Source of the DNA: Hyphobacterium sp. CCMP332
GTDB lineage: Bacteria; Bacteroidota; Bacteroidia; Cytophagales; CCMP332
Direction: 5' to 3'
Assembly: GCA_014323545.1 (NCBI GenBank)
Contig: CP058647.1
Coordinates: 750,001-814,000 of the forward strand
Length of the DNA stretch: 64,000 nt
Below, piece after piece: positions 1 to 8,415 of this stretch. The notes below the pieces were generated by a model. That model was not told the DNA's origin. It ran no database searches and saw only the letters and a list, made by a program, of their open reading frames with translations. How positions within the stretch are numbered: position 1 is the stretch's first letter; each line of letters opens with the position of its first letter. The translations under genes were made by a program, and so were the position numbers.

Positions 1-114
1 TTCCGAATACCTTAGATACAACTGAATGGCATTGATTAATAAAAGTGCCACAATTGCAGCAATGACTGCAATTTTCCTACCTCCTGATGTTTTCTTTTTT
101 GCTTCTTCGGCCAT
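1..114 (-). CDS. N-terminal end of an unidentified membrane protein (partial)
   Basis: An open frame begins with ATG at 114 on the minus strand and runs off the left edge after 38 codons. The visible part has a charged start (MAEEAKKKTSGGRK) followed by a hydrophobic stretch (IAVIAAIVALLLINAI), which looks like a single N-terminal transmembrane anchor with a cytoplasmic lysine-rich tail. It diverges from queA, with about 110 bases between the two starts. The rest of the protein is outside the window, so no family can be named. Confidence 0.55.
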   Translation of the reverse strand, partial: MAEEAKKKTSGGRKIAVIAAIVALLLINAIQLYLRYSE

Positions 115-224
115 AGAAAAATTAATTTTATAGGATTTAAAAATAAAGAATCATTTTTTAATGCAAATGAGCAAAAAATACTTCCTTTATTTCTTACATC
201 GGGTTTAATTTGCCAGATAATATT

Positions 225-1427
225 ATGGCCTTCCCCAAAATAAATCCAAAAGACTTTTTATACCATCTTCCCCAGGATAAAATTGCAGAATCCCCATTGT
301 CTGAACGCGATGCATCCCATCTTCTTGTTTATCGCAATGGAAAAATTTCAGATGCCATTTTTAAAGATCTGAATCAATTTCTTCCCGATAATTCCCTTTT
401 GTTTTTTAACAACACAAAAGTAATTCCGGCTCGCATGCATTTTTTAAGAGAAAGTGGAGCAAGAATAGAAATACTTCTCGATAAGGCTCATTTTCCATCC
501 AGAGACCCTCTTATTTGTTTAAATCAAAAAAAATCCTGCACGTGGAATGCAATAATTGGCAACAAAAAAAAATGGAAGGATCAGGAGTTTTTAAAGCTGG
601 AGTTTCAATTGGATTCTAAAAAATATAAGCTTCAGGCCCGTTTGATAGAAAGAGAAAGCAATTTGGTAGAATTTTCCTGGTCGGGCGACTTAAGCTTTGC
701 TTCTGTATTGGAGGCATTAGGTCATACGCCCCTTCCACCTTATATTCAAAGAGCTGAAAAAGAAGAAGACAAAGAATCGTATCAAACGGTTTATGCTAAA
801 ATTAATGGCGCCGTAGCAGCGCCTACAGCCGGTTTACATTTTACCGACCATGTGATTGAAAATCTCAAAAGTGCCGGAATCAAAATGGATGAGTTAACAC
901 TTCACGTGGGTGCAGGCACTTTTAGTCCGATTAAAAGTGAAAATGCAGCCGGGCATGACATGCATTCTGAATTAATCCAAATAAATCGAAAAAACCTGGA
1001 GTCAATCTTAAGCCACCAAGGCCCCATTATTCCTGTAGGTACCACGGCAATGCGAAGCCTGGAATCCCTTTACTGGTTTGGACAAGCGCTTGAACATAAA
1101 CACTTTGATTTATTCGAATGTAAAAAAGAGCTGCCCTATCAATTGAAAGCGGAAATAGAATTAAAAAAAGCGATGCAAAATATCATCAACTGGATGGGTC
1201 AAAAAGGAATTGAAGAATTTTCTGGTGATACTTCAATTTTTATAGTCCCGGGTTATCAATTTCAGGTTTGCAATGGAATAATTACCAATTTTCATCAGCC
1301 CGGTACCACGCTAATATTATTGATCGCCGCATTAATCGGAGAAAAATGGCAAGAAGTATATGAGCATGCCTTGAGAAATAATTATCGTTTTTTGAGCTAT
1401 GGTGATTCTTCTTTACTCTTGCCCTAA
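225..1427 (+). CDS. queA: S-adenosylmethionine:tRNA ribosyltransferase-isomerase (QueA)
   Basis: Transfers and isomerises the ribosyl group of S-adenosylmethionine onto 7-aminomethyl-7-deazaguanine in tRNA, the penultimate step of queuosine synthesis in the cytoplasm. Family features are visible along the whole protein: LPQDKIAESPLSERDASHLL near the start, FFNNTKVIPAR, the central AAPTAGLHFT and LHVGAGTFSPI motifs, and TNFHQPGTTLILLIAALIG near the end. A TTG at 210 would add five residues, but ATG at 225 puts the conserved N-terminus (KDFLYHLPQDKIA) at the usual distance, giving 400 residues. The gene ends nine bases before the serine-synthesis fusion and may be co-transcribed with it, although the functions are unrelated. 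Only this queuosine gene is present here. Confidence 0.93.
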   Translation: MAFPKINPKDFLYHLPQDKIAESPLSERDASHLLVYRNGKISDAIFKDLNQFLPDNSLLFFNNTKVIPARMHFLRESGARIEILLDKAHFPSRDPLICLNQKKSCTWNAIIGNKKKWKDQEFLKLEFQLDSKKYKLQARLIERESNLVEFSWSGDLSFASVLEALGHTPLPPYIQRAEKEEDKESYQTVYAKINGAVAAPTAGLHFTDHVIENLKSAGIKMDELTLHVGAGTFSPIKSENAAGHDMHSELIQINRKNLESILSHQGPIIPVGTTAMRSLESLYWFGQALEHKHFDLFECKKELPYQLKAEIELKKAMQNIINWMGQKGIEEFSGDTSIFIVPGYQFQVCNGIITNFHQPGTTLILLIAALIGEKWQEVYEHALRNNYRFLSYGDSSLLLP

Positions 1428-1436
1428 ATTTGCCAC

Positions 1437-3329
1437 ATGGAAGACCGAGCCTATTATGTAATCGATTTTGACAGCACTTTTACCCAAGTAGAGGCCATGG
1501 ATATTCTTGCGGATATATCTCTCAAAAGCCATCCTGAAAAAGATTCCATAAAAAAAGAAATTGTCAGGCTAACTGATTTGGGCATGGAAGGCAAGCTGAC
1601 GGTTCGGGAATCGTTGATTAAAAGAATCGAACTTCTTAAAGCCAATAAAAATCATCTTCAGGAACTGGTAGAGCTTTTAAAAAAGAAAATCTCAAAATCA
1701 TTTAGAAGAAATGAGCAGTTTTTCTCAGAACACACCTCAAACATTTTGATCATATCCAATGGCTTTAAGGATTTTGTTGTTCCCGTAGTAACTGAATTGG
1801 GCGTGCTTCCCCAAAATGTCTATGCCAATTCCTTTGAGTACGATGAAAATGGAAATATTACGGGTGTGGATACCGACAATGTCCTTTCGGACAACGATGG
1901 CAAAGTGAAACAGCTTCAATCATTAAAACTGAATGGTGAAATATTTGTAATTGGCGATGGATTCACCGATTATGAAATAAAACAAAAAGGCATCGCTAAG
2001 AAATTCTATGCCTTTACTGAAAATGTAAAACGAGATTCCGTGGTCAGCGAAGCCGATCATATAGCACCATCGCTCGATGAATTTCTATACAAGAATAAAT
2101 TGACCATGGCGATTTCCTATCCCAAAAACAGGATCAAGGTTTTGGTGCTTGAAAATATACATTCCAAAGCCACGGAGTTGTTTTCTGAAGAAGGTTATGA
2201 GCTCGAAAGATTTTCAAGCGCTCTGGATGAGGATGAATTGAGTGAAAAAATCAAAAATGTGTCCATACTCTGTATTCGTTCCAAAACCAATGTCACTGCC
2301 AAAGTACTTGAAAATGCCAATAAACTTTTATCCATAGGCGCCTTTTGCATTGGTACCAATCAAATTGATCTGCCTTCATGCATGGATAAAGGGGTTGCTG
2401 TTTTTAATGCCCCTTACAGCAATACAAGGTCGGTGGTGGAATTGGCCATTGCGGAGATTATCATGTTAATGAGGAATATTCCCGACAAATTCTCACAGAT
2501 GCATTCCGGCAAATGGAATAAATCTGCGGTGGGAAGCAATGAGATCCGCGGTAAAAAACTCGGAATTATTGGATATGGCAATATCGGTTCACAGCTTTCT
2601 GTTTTGGCAGAGTCCATGGGTTTGAATGTATTCTATTATGACTTGGAAGATAAACTAGCCCTAGGCAATGCCACGCCCTGCGCTTCGCTTGAAGAATTAT
2701 TAAGATCTTCTGATATAATTTCGATACATGTAGATGGCCGGCCCGGAAATGATAATCTTTTATCTGAAAATGAATTTAAAATGATGAAAGATGGAGCCGT
2801 TTTGGTCAATTTGAGTCGTGGACATGTCGTGGATCCTAAAGCTTTAAGGAAAGCCATAGAATCAGGAAAGGTTAAAGGTGCCGGAATGGATGTATTCCGT
2901 GAAGAACCCAAAAATAATGAAGAGGAATTTAAATCACCTTTGAGAGGTTTGGCCAATACCATTCTCACTCCACATGTAGGTGGAAGCACTGAAGAAGCCC
3001 AGGTGAATATTGCGAGTTTTGTACCCGAAAAGATCATGTCTTTTGTCAATACGGGCAATACCTCCGGTGCGGTCAATTTTCCCAATATACAGTTGCCGCA
3101 ATTACAAAATGCGCATCGTTTGATTCATATTCATAAAAATACCAGTGGTATTTTGGCGAGCATTAATAATGTTTTGGCCGAGCACGATGCCAATATTGTA
3201 GGGCAGTATTTAAAAACCAATGAGCGTATTGGCTATGTCATTACAGATGTGGACCGGTTTTATGATAAAAACCTACTCAAAGCATTGAAACAAATCGAAC
3301 ACACCATCCGGGTACGAGTTTTATACTAA
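1437..3329 (+). CDS. Fusion of HAD phosphoserine phosphatase and D-3-phosphoglycerate dehydrogenase
   Basis: A 630-residue two-enzyme protein. Residues 1 to about 215 are a SerB-like HAD phosphatase: motif I DFDST at 10-14, the ISNG motif II near 106-109, and GDGFTDYE at 173-180. Residues about 230-545 are a SerA-like 2-hydroxyacid dehydrogenase with the NAD-binding GYGNIG at 379-384 and the catalytic set Arg461 (LSRGH), Glu489/490 (FREEP) and His513 (TPHVGG). A C-terminal ACT domain (about 565-630, ASINNVLAEHDANI) suggests allosteric control, as in serine-inhibited SerA. From family knowledge, these are the first and last steps of serine synthesis from 3-phosphoglycerate. Its TAA overlaps the ATG of serC by one base, so translation is probably coupled. 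Both catalytic halves look intact. Confidence 0.9.
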   Translation: MEDRAYYVIDFDSTFTQVEAMDILADISLKSHPEKDSIKKEIVRLTDLGMEGKLTVRESLIKRIELLKANKNHLQELVELLKKKISKSFRRNEQFFSEHTSNILIISNGFKDFVVPVVTELGVLPQNVYANSFEYDENGNITGVDTDNVLSDNDGKVKQLQSLKLNGEIFVIGDGFTDYEIKQKGIAKKFYAFTENVKRDSVVSEADHIAPSLDEFLYKNKLTMAISYPKNRIKVLVLENIHSKATELFSEEGYELERFSSALDEDELSEKIKNVSILCIRSKTNVTAKVLENANKLLSIGAFCIGTNQIDLPSCMDKGVAVFNAPYSNTRSVVELAIAEIIMLMRNIPDKFSQMHSGKWNKSAVGSNEIRGKKLGIIGYGNIGSQLSVLAESMGLNVFYYDLEDKLALGNATPCASLEELLRSSDIISIHVDGRPGNDNLLSENEFKMMKDGAVLVNLSRGHVVDPKALRKAIESGKVKGAGMDVFREEPKNNEEEFKSPLRGLANTILTPHVGGSTEEAQVNIASFVPEKIMSFVNTGNTSGAVNFPNIQLPQLQNAHRLIHIHKNTSGILASINNVLAEHDANIVGQYLKTNERIGYVITDVDRFYDKNLLKALKQIEHTIRVRVLY

Positions 3330-4390
3330 TGCAGCCGCAATTTTTAACACCGGGGCCATCGGAACTTTATTTCACAGTGGAGGATCATATAAGATCGGCC
3401 TTGCTCAGTGGTATTGGCAGTATTAGCCACCGAAGTGATGAATTCAAAAGTATATATAAAGAAACCGAAAAAAATCTTAGGAAATTGTTATCGATTCCGG
3501 AGGAATTTGCAGTGCTTTTTGCCGGATCGGCAACAGAGATTTGGGAAAGATCATTACAAAATATAAATCCTAAAAGACCGGGGTTCTTTATCAATGGGGC
3601 ATTTTCAGATAAATATTTCAAAACGGCCGAAGCGCTGGGATTCAAAGCAGAAACGTATTTCTGGACCGAAAAAAATTGGGATTTTGATCGTTATACATCG
3701 CTCGCAGATTGCGACTTCATAGGCATAGCTCAAAATGAAACCAGTCTTGGAATTGCCACGCCGACAGAAGTCATAAATGAAATCCGAAAAAGAAATTCTG
3801 ATGTATTTTTAGCGGTGGACATGGTATCCGGCCTCCCCTTTTATTCAGCCGATTGGCAAAATTGGGATTCGGTTTATTTTTCCGTTCAAAAGGGCTTTGG
3901 ACTGCCTGCGGGTTTGGGAGTATGGATTATTCGAAAATCCAAAATTAAAAGCGAGGCCAATGTTTCCCCTCATCGCAATGTTCTAAAATGGTTAGAAGCA
4001 GCAGAGCAATATCAAACACCCGAAACGCCGAATGTCTTAGGTATTTATCTGCTGGGAAAAGTTTGTGAGGATATGAATCGAAGAGGAATTGACATGATTC
4101 GTTCTGAAACAAGCTATAAAGCGGCATTGACCTATAATGCCTTTGATGACAGTCCTTTATTAAAACCTTTTGTGCAAGACAAAGTCTTACAATCCAAAAC
4201 AACCATTGTCGCAGAATGTCTGGGACTTAAATCCGATGTGATTATTGACCATTTGTTAAAATCAGGCATTCAAATAGGGAATGGCTATGGCAAACATTCG
4301 GAAACGCATATCAGAATCGCCAATTTTCCGACGCATTCAAAAGAGCTTTTTGAAAGATTGGTTGATGCTTTGGAAGAATTTAGGCCTTAG
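3329..4390 (+). CDS. serC: Class V aminotransferase, probable phosphoserine aminotransferase
   Basis: A 353-residue PLP enzyme of the class V aminotransferase fold. It opens with FLTPGPSELY, has a phosphate-contacting GSATEIWE segment near 66-73, an AVDMVSG aspartate region near 162-168, and the PLP lysine in SVQKGFGLPAG (Lys188). From its position directly after the SerB-SerA fusion (TAATG overlap), the likely reaction is conversion of 3-phosphohydroxypyruvate and glutamate to phosphoserine, which completes the serine pathway in two genes. Sequence alone does not exclude an alanine-glyoxylate type aminotransferase, but the overlap with a serA/serB fusion favours SerC. The next gene downstream is on the other strand and follows a short decayed sequence. 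Confidence 0.82.
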   Translation: MQPQFLTPGPSELYFTVEDHIRSALLSGIGSISHRSDEFKSIYKETEKNLRKLLSIPEEFAVLFAGSATEIWERSLQNINPKRPGFFINGAFSDKYFKTAEALGFKAETYFWTEKNWDFDRYTSLADCDFIGIAQNETSLGIATPTEVINEIRKRNSDVFLAVDMVSGLPFYSADWQNWDSVYFSVQKGFGLPAGLGVWIIRKSKIKSEANVSPHRNVLKWLEAAEQYQTPETPNVLGIYLLGKVCEDMNRRGIDMIRSETSYKAALTYNAFDDSPLLKPFVQDKVLQSKTTIVAECLGLKSDVIIDHLLKSGIQIGNGYGKHSETHIRIANFPTHSKELFERLVDALEEFRP

Positions 4391-4396
4391 TAATAT

Positions 4397-4477
4397 TTAC
4401 TTCAAATTCTCCTCAAATAATTTTAAAATCCTACGGTATTCATCGGTCCATGAACTGGCTTCTTTGAAGCCCACTGG
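4397..4477 (-). pseudogene. Remnant of the 3' end of an S9 peptidase gene
   Basis: Read on the minus strand, this gives 26 residues and a stop, including GFKEASSWTDEY and RILKLFEENLK. It matches the last 26 residues of the complete S9 peptidase ending at 5273 at 22 positions by hand alignment, and at about 64 of 81 bases. A stop codon (4478-4480) lies immediately upstream in frame, so nothing longer is coded. The intact gene and this fragment are direct repeats that flank the nucleotidyltransferase module at 4488-5134. The fragment probably marks an insertion or recombination event. Confidence 0.85.
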
Positions 4478-4487
4478 TTATAGATAA

Positions 4488-4949
4488 CTATTTCAGGTTA
4501 AATCTGATCTCCTTGAGTTTTTCAGCATCATCAAGATCTTTAAATGTATTTAAAGCAATTTTATTTTCTATCAGATGATTAATGTGTATTACGGGTACTT
4601 TTAAATTTTCAATTTCAAAAATTTTTGCATTTTGAAATACCTCATCGTAGTCAATGCCTTTTGTTGCATTCATAAAATCAACCGATAAACCAGGTTCACC
4701 TAGTCTGAAATTAATTTTTTTTTGCAGTTCTCCTGAAGCAATTGAGGAAGTATCATATCCCATTTTTTCAAGGCTATTGATCAGTCTTTTTGAATTGTCT
4801 TCCGATGCTTCGAAAAGAATATCCATATCACTCGTAGCCCTTCTATAACCATATAAATTTACAGCGAGCCCTCCGAGTAGCACAAATTTTACCTTGTTAT
4901 TTAATAATTCATGAAGTATATAGATAAACTCTTTTACGAATAAATCCAT
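4488..4949 (-). CDS. Small nucleotidyltransferase-fold protein (DUF6036/AbiEii-like)
   Basis: A 153-residue protein with the minimal nucleotidyltransferase signature: GGLAVNLYG at 26-34 followed by the metal-binding pair in TSDMDILFE (Asp41 and Asp43). The rest is short and ends with LKEIRFNLK. Proteins of this size and motif belong to the MNT/DUF6036/AbiEii group, several of which are toxin or antitoxin parts of two-gene modules. The ATG overlaps the TAA of the upstream 61-residue gene by one base, so the two form a tight pair. They lie between a broken and an intact copy of an S9 peptidase 3' end, which points to acquisition by transfer. Toxicity is inference from family and gene layout, not shown by sequence. 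Confidence 0.75.
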   Translation of the reverse strand: MDLFVKEFIYILHELLNNKVKFVLLGGLAVNLYGYRRATSDMDILFEASEDNSKRLINSLEKMGYDTSSIASGELQKKINFRLGEPGLSVDFMNATKGIDYDEVFQNAKIFEIENLKVPVIHINHLIENKIALNTFKDLDDAEKLKEIRFNLK

Positions 4950-5134
4950 TAATCCTCAATTGAAATGATTGTAATGACCTTTTTGATGGGTTTCAAGGAA
5001 TCTTTGCCGTGGTTTAGAATTCTGAGCCTTTGCACTTCGCGAATTTTTTCAGTTGGCGAAAGAGCCATAAACCATTCCTGGTCTTCTTTCTCAGCCTCTT
5101 CATGCGTCATTACCCTGATTTGATTTTTTTTCAC
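4949..5134 (-). CDS. Small hydrophilic protein paired with the nucleotidyltransferase
   Basis: A 61-residue charged protein (starts MKKNQIRVMTHEEAEKEDQE, contains LSPTEKIREVQRLR). It has no signal peptide or membrane segment and looks mostly helical. It is the first gene of a two-gene unit, and its stop overlaps the start of the nucleotidyltransferase gene. The order and size suit an antitoxin or accessory partner, but I recognise no named family. The upstream region to 5272 (about 140 bases) holds the module's promoter region and the 3' flank of the S9 peptidase gene. Confidence 0.65.
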   Translation of the reverse strand: MKKNQIRVMTHEEAEKEDQEWFMALSPTEKIREVQRLRILNHGKDSLKPIKKVITIISIED

Positions 5135-5272
5135 ATCTAAATTTACAAAGTTCCTCTATTTTCTAAAGTTCTGAATTTAAACTTATCCATACACCAAGAG
5201 AACCTGGCGAAGAGGCTTTTCTAATTGTGATCAGAGAAATTCTTTGAAGACCCCGATGTAAAAGTTGGAATC

Positions 5273-7624
5273 TTACCTTAAATTCTGCTCAAACAATTTC
5301 AAAATTCGACCATACTCATCGGTCCATGAGCTGGCTTCTTTAAAACCATGGGGTTCTATAGGATAGGATGCCAATTCCCAGTCCTTTTTACCCAATTCAA
5401 TGAGTTTCTGGGCTAAACGGATGATATCCTGGTATTGTACATTAGTATCCACCACACCATGCAACATTAATAATGGATCTTCAAGTCCTTCTGCAAAATA
5501 GATTGGTGATGATTTCATATAGGCCATGGAATCCTCAACAGGCGTGTTGAGAATATTGGAGGTATAGGGATGATTATAATGGGCCCAGTCGCTAACAGAT
5601 CGAATCGCAGCACCACAAGCAAAAGATTCCGGAACATTAAACAAGGCCATAAGCGTAATAAATCCCCCATAAGAGCCTCCGTAAATCCCTATTTTGTTTT
5701 TGTCAATACCCAATTCATCCACCAGGTATTTGGCACCGTCTACCTGATCACTCAAATCCTTGCCACCCATATGACGGTAAATGTCAGTGCGCCAGTCCCT
5801 GCCATATCCTTCGGAAGCACGATAATCAATATCTAATACCGTGTATCCCATATCCACTAATAAATTATGGAACATGTATTCACGATAATAGGAACTCCAC
5901 CATTTGTGGGCATTCTGGAGATATCCGGCACCATGGACAAAAATAACCGCGGCATTGTTTTTAATAGAATTTTCGGGTTTGTACAATCTGGCCCTTACTT
6001 TTTCCCCATCAGAGGCTTTGAAATAAATCAACTCCGGGACTTTCCATGAATAGTCATTAAATTCAGATTTTGTTGATTCTGTGATTTGTTTCATTTCTGC
6101 CCTAGGCTTGTTTTCCATTAAATACAGTTCCCAGGGTTTGTTATAAGTGGAATATCGACTTACAATGTATTTTTCATCGGGCGACAGGAACAGTTCATGA
6201 TGCCCTTCTCCTGAACTAAGCTGTGTTCTTTCTTTGCCCTCAAGATCCATTTTATACAAATGCCTCTCTCCGGGATCTTTTTCATTGCTGACTAAATAAA
6301 AATGTGTTTTATCCTTTGACAGAAATGCATCATGGACTTCAAAATCGCCTTTGCTCAAAGCTCTCTTTTTCCCTGATTTAATATGCACAGTATATAGGTG
6401 TGAATAGCCGCTTTCTTCCGAATGAAACCAGTAATGCTCTTCATCAGGCATCCAGCCTTTATTTCCGGGTACCATATTCCAGCCGGTAATGCCGGGGCCA
6501 CCAACCCATTTATCATCATGCTGTCTTTCGATCATCTTCCAGCTTGCAACTTCAGGATTTAAATACATCAACCAACGATCTTTATTGTCCTGGGCTTTAA
6601 TCTCAACCACAGCATTGCCATTTTCCGCTACATCCGGTCCATGGATCAATATTTTTCTTGGGTTCTCGAATGGTTTTGAAGCACTCTCTTTATCGTAAAT
6701 CGAATAAAATGCAGGTTTTTCGAATATCCCGGGAATGGCTTTGGTATCAAACTGTAACATGGTATCATTTTCAATTTGATAGACCCATAACTCCTCGGTT
6801 TCCAATTCCTGCCCTACTTTTGGCCGGTCCTCCAGAATTTTTGCATAACCATTATCGGCAACATAATCTAGGTTGTTGGTATTTTCATTGTTAACTTTTG
6901 ACTGCAATTGATAATAAACGTAGTTCCCATCTTCACTGAGTGTCATCGAAGAAATATTCATTTCGCCGTAATAAATGGTTTTTGGTTTTAGGTCTTTTAA
7001 TATTCGTCTTCTCTCCTCTTTATTTTTTCTCTCCTCTTCTCTTTTCTTCATGATATCAAAAAGTCGAACCTGATCTTTCTTTAGCCATTTTTCCTGTTCT
7101 GTGTCTTTTTTCTCCTTTTTCGTCCCGGATTTGAAATCTGTGATCTGTTTGATATTTCCTCCGGATAGTGCTCTTAGAAAAAGATTATTCCCCGATTCAT
7201 ACACGATATAAGCATCATTCATTACAAATCGGGGATTGCTTTCAGAGACATTGGTTTGTGTTAATTGTTCAATTTTGTTTTCAGCAATATTATTCAGAAA
7301 AATATCCCCACTTTTAGCGTATACCTTTAAGGTTCTGGAATTATTGTAATCTCCGGAAGAGGGAATTTCCATTAACGCCTCAAGCGGATCCATCTCGGTA
7401 ATGGCATTCACTTCTATATCATAGTTATAATAAGGATTAATGCCCGGATCTGACTCCCTCCATTTAAAATAAAAGCCATCGCTCTGCTCAGACCATATCA
7501 CTTCATCGGGAAGTGTTCCTACAAATTCTTCACCTTTCATGATTTCTGAAAGTATCAATTCAGAAGTTTGGGCCTGGAGATTTAAACTAAAAAGAACGAA
7601 TAGAATAAATGCAGCTGATCTCAT
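5273..7624 (-). CDS. Secreted S9 family peptidase, dipeptidyl peptidase IV-like
   Basis: A 783-residue protein with an N-terminal signal peptide (MRSAAFILFVLFSLNLQAQ). The N-terminal two-thirds is a DPP IV-type beta-propeller with repeated strand motifs such as YVYYQLQ, HYWFHSEESGYSHLY and HLYKMDLEG. The C-terminal alpha/beta-hydrolase domain has the nucleophile in YGGSYGGF (Ser651), the aspartate in HGVVDTNVQ (Asp726) and the histidine in EPHGFKE (His759), so the triad is complete. The family cleaves N-terminal dipeptides or short peptides, and periplasmic location is inferred from the signal. A lysine/glutamate-rich insertion near 180-215 may be a propeller loop. A short copy of its last 26 codons occurs at 4397-4477. 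Confidence 0.9.
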   Translation of the reverse strand: MRSAAFILFVLFSLNLQAQTSELILSEIMKGEEFVGTLPDEVIWSEQSDGFYFKWRESDPGINPYYNYDIEVNAITEMDPLEALMEIPSSGDYNNSRTLKVYAKSGDIFLNNIAENKIEQLTQTNVSESNPRFVMNDAYIVYESGNNLFLRALSGGNIKQITDFKSGTKKEKKDTEQEKWLKKDQVRLFDIMKKREEERKNKEERRRILKDLKPKTIYYGEMNISSMTLSEDGNYVYYQLQSKVNNENTNNLDYVADNGYAKILEDRPKVGQELETEELWVYQIENDTMLQFDTKAIPGIFEKPAFYSIYDKESASKPFENPRKILIHGPDVAENGNAVVEIKAQDNKDRWLMYLNPEVASWKMIERQHDDKWVGGPGITGWNMVPGNKGWMPDEEHYWFHSEESGYSHLYTVHIKSGKKRALSKGDFEVHDAFLSKDKTHFYLVSNEKDPGERHLYKMDLEGKERTQLSSGEGHHELFLSPDEKYIVSRYSTYNKPWELYLMENKPRAEMKQITESTKSEFNDYSWKVPELIYFKASDGEKVRARLYKPENSIKNNAAVIFVHGAGYLQNAHKWWSSYYREYMFHNLLVDMGYTVLDIDYRASEGYGRDWRTDIYRHMGGKDLSDQVDGAKYLVDELGIDKNKIGIYGGSYGGFITLMALFNVPESFACGAAIRSVSDWAHYNHPYTSNILNTPVEDSMAYMKSSPIYFAEGLEDPLLMLHGVVDTNVQYQDIIRLAQKLIELGKKDWELASYPIEPHGFKEASSWTDEYGRILKLFEQNLR

Positions 7625-7673
7625 AAGGATTTATTTGAGCAGCAAATTAACAAAAAGCTATGGAGATCAAATG

Positions 7674-7707
7674 AAAAAAGCCCTGTTCCGTAAGAAACAA
7701 GGCTTTC
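7674..7707 (-). terminator. Rho-independent terminator after folE
   Basis: On the minus strand, AAAGCCTTGTTTC pairs imperfectly with GGAACAGGGCTTT across a four-base loop and is followed by a T run. It lies 21 bases after the folE stop and ends transcription of the PTPS-folE unit before the S9 peptidase gene. Confidence 0.7.
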
Positions 7708-7728
7708 AATTTATGGATTAAGCTTAAA

Positions 7729-8415
7729 TTAACTATTGATATAATTTAAAAACTCTTTTTTAACATTTTCGTTCAAAAATTTACCGGAAAAATGGGCTGT
7801 CCCTGTTTTTGAGTTCGTATCGCCAACACCTCTTGAGGCTACACACAAATGCGTGGCATCCATTACCACACCAACATGTTCGGTATCCAGTGCTTTTTTA
7901 AGTTCTTCCGCCACCTGAACCGTAAGTCTTTCCTGAACCTGGGGTCTTTTGGCATAGTACTGAACAATTCTGTTAATTTTTGACAAACCGATTACTTTGC
8001 CGGTCGAGATATAAGCCACATGGGCCTTTCCGTATATGGGCACAAAATGATGCTCGCAATGCGAATAGAAAGTGATTTCTTTTTCAACAAGCATTTGATC
8101 GTATTTGTATTTGTTTTCAAATAAGCGGGCATGCGGCATGTTGTCGGGATTTAACCCACTGAAAACTTCCTTTACATACATTTTAGCCACTCGTCTTGGA
8201 CTGCCTTGTAAGCTATCGTCGGTAAGATCCAAACCGAGCGTTTCCATAATAGCACGAAAATGTTTTTCAATGATTCTTATTTTCTCATCATCACTGAGTT
8301 CAAAAGCATCGGGCCTTAGTGGAGTCTCGAATGATGAAACAACATGGTCCTCACCTGATTCCTCAACTGCCTGGTTAATTGCTTGGGTATTCAACAAAAT
8401 TTTTCTCTGTTTCAT
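7729..8415 (-). CDS. folE: GTP cyclohydrolase I (FolE)
   Basis: Converts GTP to 7,8-dihydroneopterin triphosphate, the first step of folate, biopterin and queuosine precursor synthesis. The 228-residue protein has the type I signature: FYSHCEHHFVPIYGKAHVAY with Cys120 and His122/123, and DATHLCVASRGV with Cys191, which are the zinc ligands in this family. SKINRIVQYYAKRPQVQERL is also typical. The first 45 residues are a poorly conserved extension common in bacterial homologues. The start overlaps the end of the upstream PTPS gene by 41 bases in another frame, so the two are almost certainly one transcript. A terminator follows. Confidence 0.95.
   Translation of the reverse strand: MKQRKILLNTQAINQAVEESGEDHVVSSFETPLRPDAFELSDDEKIRIIEKHFRAIMETLGLDLTDDSLQGSPRRVAKMYVKEVFSGLNPDNMPHARLFENKYKYDQMLVEKEITFYSHCEHHFVPIYGKAHVAYISTGKVIGLSKINRIVQYYAKRPQVQERLTVQVAEELKKALDTEHVGVVMDATHLCVASRGVGDTNSKTGTAHFSGKFLNENVKKEFLNYINS

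Noticed and set aside
2636-3085. 149-codon open frame on the minus strand inside the SerB-SerA fusion
   Set aside because: It is a shadow of a well-supported coding sequence with clear catalytic motifs and shows no recognisable protein of its own.
4281-4487. 68-codon plus-strand frame crossing the serC end and the S9 remnant
   Set aside because: The region is explained by serC and by the minus-strand remnant, and there is no recognisable protein.
5190-5250. Possible serC 3' remnant on the right side of the small gene pair
   Set aside because: Only scattered codon matches (N, H, L, R, L) with gaps; not better than might arise by chance in AT-rich DNA.
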